This document shows positions 1 through 4,947 of a DNA stretch of 5,277 nt, piece by piece (position 1 is the first letter of the stretch; each line of letters starts with the position of its first letter). Origin of the DNA: Methanoregulaceae archaeon (lineage in GTDB: Archaea; Halobacteriota; Methanomicrobia; Methanomicrobiales; Methanospirillaceae); contig DUGU01000338.1 of NCBI GenBank assembly GCA_013331215.1, forward strand, positions 1 to 5,277. Reading direction: 5' to 3'. The position numbers and the translations under genes are program-made. The notes under the pieces were generated by a model. That model saw only the letters and a list, made by a program, of their open reading frames with translations, did not search any database and was not told the origin of the DNA.

Positions 1-432
1 GGCTAGTTTGCCACTATACCCATAGTTTATAGCTCTTTCGAGAAGCAGGTCATCGATGGTCTGACTGCTGCCTTTCCTGAGCTCTCTCAGGGGTTGCAAT
101 CACTTGTTCAGCGATTCGTGGATCTTGAAAAAATCATTAAGTTAGTCAATCACCCGAAATTCAAAGGGCGCACATCGATCAAAGTCGCCCTTCCAACCTT
201 GGTGCCAGACCTCTCGTATGACCATCTACCAATCGCCAACGGAGATGATGCCATGGTGACGTTTGCATACATGGCACAAGGATACTTCCCGCCCGATATC
301 GTGAAGGAGAAGAAGGAAGCAATGCTCGAGTATTGCAAACTCGACACTTATGCGATGGTCAAACTCCATCAAGCACTCGATGCACTATCTGGAAGGAATA
401 ATAGTGGGAATATTCTGGCGCGAATGGATTGA
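1..432 (+). pseudogene. C-terminal fragment of a DUF2779 (RNase H-like, putative nuclease) protein, interrupted by TAG
   Basis: Reading frame 1 gives a continuous match to the C-terminal part of DUF2779 proteins as I know the family. It has the IVYSSFEK segment near the start, an FPEL segment, RFVDLEKI, then HPKFKGRTSIK and LPTLVPDLSY, a G-D-D-A-M stretch, and the ending EYCKLDTYAMV. The tyrosine and aspartate in YCKLD are spaced as in motif III (Y-x3-D) of DEDD-type exonucleases. Full-length family members are several hundred residues and carry the first acidic motif further upstream, outside this window. Codon 2 of this frame (4-6) is TAG although homology already resumes right after it, so the gene looks broken or 5'-truncated. 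The first possible downstream start is TTG at 94, which would split the conserved block and has no convincing ribosome site. Base composition is much less GC-rich than the genes from 824 on, which suggests transferred DNA. The stop TGA ends at 432 at the family's normal C-terminus. Pyrrolysine read-through of TAG is possible in some methanogens but nothing here supports it. Confidence 0.68.
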
Positions 433-823
433 TTTGACCAACCACTCGTATGATTTGGTTGCGTCTTCGGCATCCGTAAGCTCGGATAATTCGGAAAATG
501 GCTTGATAGACTATGGTATCACGCACGCAATCCTTCCGTCGCGCCATGATTTCGTGCCAGAGAGCCAGACCGTCCGATTGGGAAACCAGAATTTGCCTTG
601 ATAAACCTGAACGGCATCGAGCGGTTGGCCGTATCTCTGGCGTGAGCACGCCTCATGCCACGAAGAAGATGCCCACGCACTTATCACTGATACCTTAATT
701 TGCCTATCACTTTTTAGAGATACTTATCAGTGATAACTTTGGCTCGGTATTGTAGTCGAGTCATTGGATCTATGCGATGTCGTCCTCACCCTCCTGCCCT
801 CGTCACGTTGACGGATAAGCGTA
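433..823. other. Gene-poor, lower-GC stretch at the foreign/native boundary
   Basis: No open frame here resembles a family I recognise. A minus-strand frame from GTG at 649 down to 359 (96 codons) is open but overlaps the end of the DUF2779 frame by 74 nt and has no visible ribosome site. Other frames are shorter. A weak hairpin lies just after the DUF2779 stop (CAACCA at 439-444, TGGTTG at 456-461, 11-nt loop, no T-run). The notable content is the dyad array at 681-736. Composition shifts from moderate to high GC at roughly 770-800, just before the end of the convergent hydrolase gene. Confidence 0.6.
681..736. promoter_or_regulatory. Operator-like array of TATCAnTGATA dyads (tet-operator-like core)
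   Basis: TTATCACTGATA at 681-692 is a perfect 12-bp inverted repeat of TATCAGTGATAA at 725-736. Each unit is itself a dyad: TATCA-C-TGATA centred on 687, and TTATCA-G-TGATAA centred on 730. A third half-site, TATCA, lies at 705-709 with its dyad centre at 710. Centres are therefore spaced 23 and 20 bp, near two helical turns each, as expected for repressor dimers on one DNA face. The 11-base core TATCAGTGATA equals the core of the classical tet operator, so a TetR-like repressor is one candidate. A phage-type helix-turn-helix repressor is another, since TATCAC half-sites are also seen there. No regulator gene lies in the window, and no convincing gene starts next to the array. Confidence 0.45.
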
Positions 824-1657
824 TCAAGAGGCCAGATACTCCACGACCCGGCCGATCACAATCGGGTTCCGGGGGAGCTGGATATGGCAGAAATGGCCCG
901 GAGGAATCTGCCGGCCGCCGCCGTCCGGCCCGGGCGCAAGGACCTCGAGCGGCACGCCCGGAAGAACGGACTCCGAGGTGGCGACCACGCCGTCGCCGTG
1001 CAGTGTCCGCCGGTACCGTCCGTTCCCGTCGAGCTCCCACGTCCGGCCGCCGAACCACGGGAAGAATGCCTCGACGGCCGCCGGGTTCGCGGTCACGATC
1101 ACCCGGTAGGCGATGTTGTCCCGGACACCGGCGGCCCGGAGGGCCCGCATCGTTCGGCTCCCCGGCCGCACGTGCTGCACGATCGGGTCTGCAAGTGGGT
1201 CGAAATCCGGCGGGACGAAGACCCCCGCGAGACGGCCGACGACCTCCGGCCCGCGGTCCGGATCGCTGAAGAGCTCGGCCAGAGCCGAGCCGTTGTTCGG
1301 CGGTCCGAGCATGATCACGTGCCGGACCCGTGCTTTCCGGGCCGCTCCGTCGGCCACCTCCAGGCACTGCCGGGCGATGCAGGCCCCGATCGAGTGGCAG
1401 ACGAGATCGACCGGGCCGTCGTACCCGGTCCGGTCGCGCATCTCATCGACATATGTCTCGAGCGCAACCGCCCGCCCGACGAGACCCTCTCCGGCCATCG
1501 CGGAGTGATCGAACCGCCAGTACGGGAGCGAGGCCGCTTCGAGCCGGGGCACGAGCCGGTTCCAGACACCGGGATGGCTGTTCCACCCGTGCACGAGTAC
1601 CACCGGGTTGCGGTTCTGGCCCGTCGTCGAATTCACCTCCGGCCGGGGACGGAGCAT
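824..1657 (-). CDS. Alpha/beta-hydrolase, lipase/esterase-like
   Basis: A 277-residue alpha/beta-hydrolase related to class 2-type lipases and esterases. The order of motifs is typical. The oxyanion-hole region VLVHGW is at residues 20-25. The nucleophile elbow CHSIGA (87-92) has Ser89 as the likely nucleophile and a Cys where the family usually has Gly. GPPNNGS (118-124) corresponds to the GTPHxGS segment of lipases. Asp222 in HGDGVV is the likely acid, and His258 (or His255) in PPGHFCHIQL near the C-terminus the likely base. No signal peptide or membrane segment is visible, so a cytoplasmic enzyme is inferred; the substrate is unknown. The ATG at 1657 is preceded by GAGGGGAGG and lies only 9 nt after the stop of the upstream cofactor gene, which indicates one transcript and coupled translation. 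An internal GTG at the VNSTTG segment is a possible alternative start. The frame ends in TGA at 824-826. Confidence 0.85.
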   Translation of the reverse strand: MLRPRPEVNSTTGQNRNPVVLVHGWNSHPGVWNRLVPRLEAASLPYWRFDHSAMAGEGLVGRAVALETYVDEMRDRTGYDGPVDLVCHSIGACIARQCLEVADGAARKARVRHVIMLGPPNNGSALAELFSDPDRGPEVVGRLAGVFVPPDFDPLADPIVQHVRPGSRTMRALRAAGVRDNIAYRVIVTANPAAVEAFFPWFGGRTWELDGNGRYRRTLHGDGVVATSESVLPGVPLEVLAPGPDGGGRQIPPGHFCHIQLPRNPIVIGRVVEYLAS

Positions 1658-1666
1658 CCTCCCCTC
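1658..1666 (-). promoter_or_regulatory. Ribosome binding site of the hydrolase gene, filling the intergenic gap
   Basis: On the minus strand the whole gap between the TGA of the synthase gene and the ATG of the hydrolase is GAGGGGAGG. This purine run can pair with the 16S rRNA tail and decides the ATG at 1657 as the start. Its placement implies that ribosomes finishing the first gene re-initiate here. Confidence 0.55.
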
Positions 1667-3217
1667 TCAGAAGACCGCGCCGTAGTTTCGCCCCCGGGTC
1701 ACGACGATATCCCCGCCGCCGTCGGCAAGCAGCGCCTCCGCGGCGCGCACTATCCCGGCGGGGTCCCCGTCCGTGACCGCATAGACGGTCGGTCCGAACG
1801 AGCTGAGCCCGGCGCAGGCCGCCCCCGCCTCCCGGAGTCCGGCGATCAGCGCCCGGACCACGGGCTCCTGGAGATCGACCTCGACCCGTTTGAACCCCAG
1901 CCCCTGGAGCGCGTTCACGGCATTCGCGAAGAGCTCCAGGTCCTGCCCGGCTACTCCCGGCAGCAGCCGCATCACAATCTCGTGGCAGATCTCTCGCACC
2001 TCCTCGAGCGGGACCGGGCAGTGCTCACGGAAGAGGTCGACCTCCCGTTCGCCTCCGACCGTCCGGCCCGGATGGGGAATCGCGAGCACAATGCGCCAGT
2101 CATCCGGAAACGAGAGGCGCGCAGAGATCGGGGCCGGGGACACCCCCGACGAAGCCGCCGAGGGACGGAACTCCCGCTTCTCCCCGGACGGGCCGAAGCT
2201 GTGCCCCCCGTCCAGGACGAATCCCCCGGACTCGAACGCGGCCGTGCCGATCCCCGACGTACCGCCCCGCCCCACGATCCGGGCGATCTCCCTGGCCGTG
2301 AGCGCCGCGCCGTAGAGCCGGCAAACGGCCGCGCCAGCCGAGAGGGCGGTCTGCGTCCCGCTCCCGAGACCGACGTGCCTGGGCATCGCCCTCCGGATCC
2401 GGAAGGCGGCGCCTCCCTGGACCCCAAGGTGGTCGAGCATCCGCTGTGCGGCGTCCCGGACCCGCGTCTGTGCCTCGCCCTCACCTCCGGAGACGGTCAG
2501 GGCGCCGCTCCGCTCCGCCTCGAGCCTCAGGGTGGGCGCCAGGAGCGTGACGCCTATTCCGCCGTCAACCCGGCCGATCCCGCCGTGCAGGTCAATCAGC
2601 CCCATATGGAGTCGCGCCGGCGCCTCAACGACGACCAGTGGTACCGGGGCGGAAATCGTCGCCACGCCTCCCCACATTTCGACTGGAAACCGCTCCTCGA
2701 TCGAGATCAGGGACTTTTCCCCGTGGATGATGGTGTAGCGCCGGCAGAGCACGGGCCCGTCGGGAGGGAGCCCGAAGATTCCGGCCAGCAGACTGCCGGC
2801 CCGGACGACCCCGACCTCCGAGAGCTCCCGCCTGGTCTCCATCCTGTGTTGCAGGAGGATCCTGCCGATGGGAATGTCGGCGGCGAGCAGGTCCTCCCTG
2901 GCACCGGCATCGAGTCGATCGAGCGGCGTGAACGAGATCGCGTGGACGAAGACCCGTCCGGTCCGCGCCCCGACCAGGTTCACGACCCGCCGGTTGACCG
3001 GGTCGCCGATCGCGCATTCCAGCCGTCGGGCCTGCACCGCGTCCGCCTGCACGACATCCTGGGCGATCGTCCGGACGTCGACCCGCTCGCCCGAGGCCGC
3101 CTCGAGCAGAATCGTGACCGATCCGTCGGTGAGGAGCAGCACCTTCTGCAGGGGGGAGAGGCAGGGAAGCTGCCGCTCGACCGCCTCGATCATTCCGGCG
3201 AGGTCGGACGGTATCAT
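1667..3217 (-). CDS. Bifunctional chorismate lyase-like (DUF98) / beta-ribofuranosylaminobenzene 5'-phosphate synthase
   Basis: A 516-residue two-domain protein. Residues about 10-185 are a DUF98/chorismate pyruvate-lyase-like domain: SPLQKVLLLTDGSVT, IPIGRILLQHR (candidate Arg119), and ISIEERFPVEMW (candidate Glu175 or Glu176, by analogy with the UbiC active-site Arg and Glu). Residues about 196-516 are a full-length GHMP-fold RFAP synthase: EAPARLHMGLIDLHGGIGRVDGGIG (198-222), the glycine-rich loop HVGLGSGTQTALSAG (281-295), the diagnostic RGGTSGIGTAAFESGGFVLDGGHSFG region (317-342), and the C-terminal GHMP motif LSSFGPTVYAV (471-481). In methanogens the lyase yields 4-hydroxybenzoate and pyruvate from chorismate. 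The synthase joins the aromatic acid to PRPP with loss of CO2 and PPi, the first committed step of methanopterin synthesis. The domains are usually described as separate proteins of about 180 and 330 residues. ATG 3217 is chosen because homology begins there and a TATA-like element sits about 30 bp upstream; GTG at 3223 or 3289 would add residues with no domain match. First gene of a two-gene unit. Confidence 0.92.
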   Translation of the reverse strand: MIPSDLAGMIEAVERQLPCLSPLQKVLLLTDGSVTILLEAASGERVDVRTIAQDVVQADAVQARRLECAIGDPVNRRVVNLVGARTGRVFVHAISFTPLDRLDAGAREDLLAADIPIGRILLQHRMETRRELSEVGVVRAGSLLAGIFGLPPDGPVLCRRYTIIHGEKSLISIEERFPVEMWGGVATISAPVPLVVVEAPARLHMGLIDLHGGIGRVDGGIGVTLLAPTLRLEAERSGALTVSGGEGEAQTRVRDAAQRMLDHLGVQGGAAFRIRRAMPRHVGLGSGTQTALSAGAAVCRLYGAALTAREIARIVGRGGTSGIGTAAFESGGFVLDGGHSFGPSGEKREFRPSAASSGVSPAPISARLSFPDDWRIVLAIPHPGRTVGGEREVDLFREHCPVPLEEVREICHEIVMRLLPGVAGQDLELFANAVNALQGLGFKRVEVDLQEPVVRALIAGLREAGAACAGLSSFGPTVYAVTDGDPAGIVRAAEALLADGGGDIVVTRGRNYGAVF

Positions 3218-3235
3218 CGGCACTCGATCTAGGGC

Positions 3236-3260
3236 CCGGAACCATATAGAGCATTTCCGG
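3236..3260. promoter_or_regulatory. Divergent promoter: TATA-like element inside a CCGGAA/TTCCGG inverted repeat
   Basis: The TATA-like core CATATAG (3243-3249; TCTATAT at 3250-3244 on the minus strand) lies between CCGGAA (3236-3241) and TTCCGG (3255-3260). Read leftward, the purine-rich GGAAAT just upstream of the TATA resembles an archaeal BRE. The core is about 30 bp before the ATG at 3217, so the synthase mRNA would be leaderless or nearly so, which fits the lack of a good ribosome site. Read rightward, GGAAC takes the BRE position and would give a transcript with a leader of roughly 60 nt for the membrane-protein gene. The inverted repeat could equally be an operator covering the TATA box. 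Confidence 0.45.
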
Positions 3261-3300
3261 ACGTTCCCTCCATGTCGTCGAACCTCCACACACGCGTCCA

Positions 3301-3310
3301 GGTTTATCTC
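3301..3310 (+). promoter_or_regulatory. Alternative TATA-like element for the membrane-protein gene
   Basis: GGTTTATCTC resembles an archaeal TATA box, centred about 29 bp before the ATG at 3334. Used as such, it would start transcription almost at the start codon and leave out the strong ribosome site at 3319-3325. It is therefore less likely than the element near 3246, or it may be fortuitous. Confidence 0.25.
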
Positions 3311-3318
3311 TCTTCCCC

Positions 3319-3325
3319 GGAGGTG
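3319..3325 (+). promoter_or_regulatory. Strong ribosome binding site deciding the start at 3334
   Basis: GGAGGTG lies 8 nt before the ATG at 3334. It is the best Shine-Dalgarno match on the plus strand near a start codon here. It favours the long N-terminus over the internal ATG at 3412, which is preceded only by GGAG one base away. Confidence 0.6.
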
Positions 3326-3333
3326 CGACCAGA

Positions 3334-3873
3334 ATGTATTTACCCTGGCTTAGCGACCGCGATTCGCCCGCCGCGGCCGTTCCGGCCGGAGAAGCGAATA
3401 CAGGATGGAGCATGGCGACAGAGGGCAGGTGTGCGGCAACGAAGGCGACCCGGCCGGAAAACGGACGGCCCGGTTCATCTCCGTCGTACAGGTTCCTCCC
3501 GCTCACGCGGCTCCAGCGGGCCGGACTGTTCGGCTTTCTCCTCGTCTCGGCGGTCGACGTCGTCCTCTCCGCGCTCCTCTTCTTCGGCGGGGGCGGCGGA
3601 TACGTCGAGGCGAATCCCCTGCTCGCCTGGGCGAGCGGCGGCCTCTTCCTCTTCCTCGTGGCCGTCCTGGCCGTCAAGGCGATCGGGGTCGGGCTGATCG
3701 CCGTGCTGGTCTCCTTCGCGAACCGCTTCTGTTCGCTCGCCGGCGACGCGGTCCTGTTCGCGGCTCTCTGCACGACCCTGGCGCTCTTCATCATGGAGCT
3801 GGTGACCGTCGGCGTCGTACCGTCCCTCGAGTTTTTGCACGCTGCGGCATCATTGCCGCACTGGTATCATTAG
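3334..3873 (+). CDS. Small integral membrane protein, DUF5658-like
   Basis: A 179-residue protein with a hydrophilic N-terminus of about 60 residues and three predicted membrane helices at roughly 62-84, 102-128 and 137-160. Asp75 within the first helix, followed by the loop signature VEANPLLAW (91-99), recalls DUF5658, a family of small archaeal and bacterial membrane proteins with a D...E-x-NPL pattern and no known biochemical role. Family members usually begin close to the first helix, so the extra polar N-terminal region is unusual. It may be real, because a strong ribosome site precedes the ATG at 3334; alternatively the start is ATG 3412 (Met27). The gene is divergent from the synthase/hydrolase unit and stands alone, with a 366-bp gap before the next gene. 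The last residues (LHAAASLPHWYH) are encoded partly by a perfect DNA hairpin at 3843-3860. Confidence 0.75.
   Translation: MYLPWLSDRDSPAAAVPAGEANTGWSMATEGRCAATKATRPENGRPGSSPSYRFLPLTRLQRAGLFGFLLVSAVDVVLSALLFFGGGGGYVEANPLLAWASGGLFLFLVAVLAVKAIGVGLIAVLVSFANRFCSLAGDAVLFAALCTTLALFIMELVTVGVVPSLEFLHAAASLPHWYH
3843..3860. repeat. Perfect 7-bp hairpin at the 3' end of the membrane-protein gene
   Basis: TGCGGCA (3843-3849), loop TCAT, TGCCGCA (3854-3860), ending 11 nt before the TAG stop codon. It could stabilise the mRNA end or slow transcription, but no T-run follows, so a termination role is not shown. Confidence 0.35.
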
Positions 3874-4239
3874 TCAAAGGGAGCCATCCGTCGAACCGGC
3901 GGTCGCCCGCGATTCCCGGGTCGGAACGGGCTGGACGGCGAATGCGGGATGGGAAGGTCGGAGGCTCCACACTGCTGCCCTCTGCCGTGACCGTCGCGAT
4001 CCCGTGGTCCTCCCGCTCCACCGAAGGGCGGGGTTCTTCGCGGGTGTCGGGACCCGTTACATCGTCCCATCCTCCGGAGGGCGTCCCCGGATCAGGGCCT
4101 TAGAGCACCCCCGACGCCCGCACTACCTCTCTTCGTCGCCCGTGACGTACGCGAAGATCTCCGGTCAGGTCTCGAAGAACCAGCCTTATCCATTTCCTGC
4201 ACGAGAAGGTACGGGACGAAGCCCTCACCTCCTTTGACC
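3874..4239. other. 366-bp intergenic region without a supported gene
   Basis: Open frames exist on both strands, as expected in GC-rich DNA, but none resembles a known family or has a ribosome site. One plus-strand frame runs open through 3875-4237 and ends two bases before the next start codon; I see no homology in it. Structured elements include the hairpin CGGGT (4041-4045) / ACCCG (4052-4056) and the perfect palindrome CCTCCGGAGG (4071-4080). I looked for tRNA, SRP RNA and RNase P motifs and found none. A weak TATA-like CTTATCCA at 4185-4192 may drive the downstream pair. Confidence 0.5.
4185..4192 (+). promoter_or_regulatory. Weak TATA-like element before the methyltransferase gene
   Basis: CTTATCCA, preceded by the A-rich GAAGAAC at 4174-4180, is the most TATA-like string upstream of the ATG at 4240. 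It would place transcription start near 4214 and a leader of about 26 nt. The match is poor. Confidence 0.22.
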
Positions 4240-4947
4240 ATGGTCGATGAACCGTTCCCGCTCCCCGACAACGCGACACCGCATCCGGCCATCGCGTACG
4301 ATGCCGGCGTCCGCCGGACGATCCCGTATTACGACGCGATCCACGAGGAGGTGCTCTCCTTCATCGAGGCACTCCCCGAGCGACCCCGGGCCTGGCTGGA
4401 CACGGGGTGCGGCACGGGCGCACTCGTCGCCCGCGCCCTGCCCCGGTTTCCGGAGACCCGGTTCGTGGTCGCCGACCCGTCTCCGGCCATGCTCGCCGTC
4501 GCCCGGCAGCGGCTCGCCGATCCGCGCGTGACCGTGCTCCCGCCCTGCGGGACGAGCGACCTTCCCCCCGGACGCTTCGACGTCGTCACCGCGGTCCAGT
4601 GCCACCACTACCTCGACCGCAGGGGACGATGTGCCGCCGTGGCCGTCTGCTTCGATCGGCTTCGACCGGGGGGCATCTTCGTCACGTCCGAGAACGTTCG
4701 CCCTCTGAGCCGGACCGGGCTCGACCTCGGGCTCCGGTACTGGGCCCGCTTTCAGGAGCGAGCCGGAAAGAACCCGCCCGAGGTCGCGGCCCAGCTTGCC
4801 CGGTTCGACCGGGAGTACCTCCCGATCACGCTCGAGGAGCACCTCCGGCTCTATCGAGAGGCGGGCTTCGTCGCGGTCGAGGTGCTCTGGTACTCGTATC
4901 TCCAGGCGGCCTTTTACGCGGTGAAGGGGGACGCATGTCCGGAGTGA
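4240..4947 (+). CDS. Class I SAM-dependent methyltransferase
   Basis: A 235-residue Rossmann-fold methyltransferase. Motif I, WLDTGCGTGALVARAL (52-67), forms the SAM-binding loop. FVVADPSPAMLAVAR (75-89) carries the acidic residue (Asp79) expected to bind the SAM ribose. CGTSDLPPGRFDVVTAVQ (103-120) spans the adenine-binding and motif IV region, and LRPGGIFVTSEN (141-152) is the post-strand-5 motif. The C-terminal third, with EEHLRLYREAGFVAVEVLWYSYLQAAFYAVKG, matches the usual end of small-molecule methyltransferases, where the last strands give FYAVK-like sequences. The substrate is not identifiable. The ATG at 4240 (within CCATGG) is chosen; TTG at 4234 would add two residues. No Shine-Dalgarno sequence is present: the bases before the start are TCACCTCCTTT, identical in sense to the 16S tail rather than complementary to it. 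It overlaps the next gene by 13 nt, so the two are co-transcribed. Confidence 0.88.
   Translation: MVDEPFPLPDNATPHPAIAYDAGVRRTIPYYDAIHEEVLSFIEALPERPRAWLDTGCGTGALVARALPRFPETRFVVADPSPAMLAVARQRLADPRVTVLPPCGTSDLPPGRFDVVTAVQCHHYLDRRGRCAAVAVCFDRLRPGGIFVTSENVRPLSRTGLDLGLRYWARFQERAGKNPPEVAAQLARFDREYLPITLEEHLRLYREAGFVAVEVLWYSYLQAAFYAVKGDACPE
4924..4930 (+). promoter_or_regulatory. Ribosome binding site of the GNAT gene inside the methyltransferase gene
   Basis: AAGGGGG lies 4 nt before the ATG at 4935 and is within the last codons of the methyltransferase. This supports the overlapping start and translational coupling. Confidence 0.45.

Noticed and set aside
359..649. Minus-strand frame of 96 codons starting at GTG 649, downstream of the dyad array
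   Set aside because: No homology recognised, no ribosome site, and it overlaps the DUF2779 coding end by 74 nt. Kept only as a possible target of the array, not as a gene call.
741..772. Resemblance to the 5' half of an archaeal tRNA (GGCTCGGTA followed by TGTAGTC)
   Set aside because: The D-loop lacks the invariant GG, no anticodon stem can be paired, and no T-arm or matching acceptor strand follows. At best a degraded fragment; more likely chance.
801..813. Hairpin CGTCA-CGT-TGACG just beyond the hydrolase stop as a terminator
   Set aside because: Only a 5-bp stem with a 3-nt loop and no T-run on the transcribed strand.
884..3232. Plus-strand open frame of 782 codons across the synthase and hydrolase genes
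   Set aside because: It lies opposite two genes with clear domain homology. Its translation is Arg/Pro/Asp-rich without recognisable motifs, a typical GC-rich antisense shadow.
2625..3794. Minus-strand open frame of 389 codons crossing the divergent promoter region
   Set aside because: It covers both the synthase gene in another frame and the membrane-protein gene on the other strand, and its sequence is low-complexity Arg/Ala/Pro-rich.
4092..4241. Small minus-strand frame of 49 codons starting at the ATG within CCATGG (begins MVKGGEGFVPYLL)
   Set aside because: No ribosome site before its ATG, third-position GC in its first codons is lower than in the real genes here, and the C-terminal half is Arg/Ser/Gly-rich with no known homologue.
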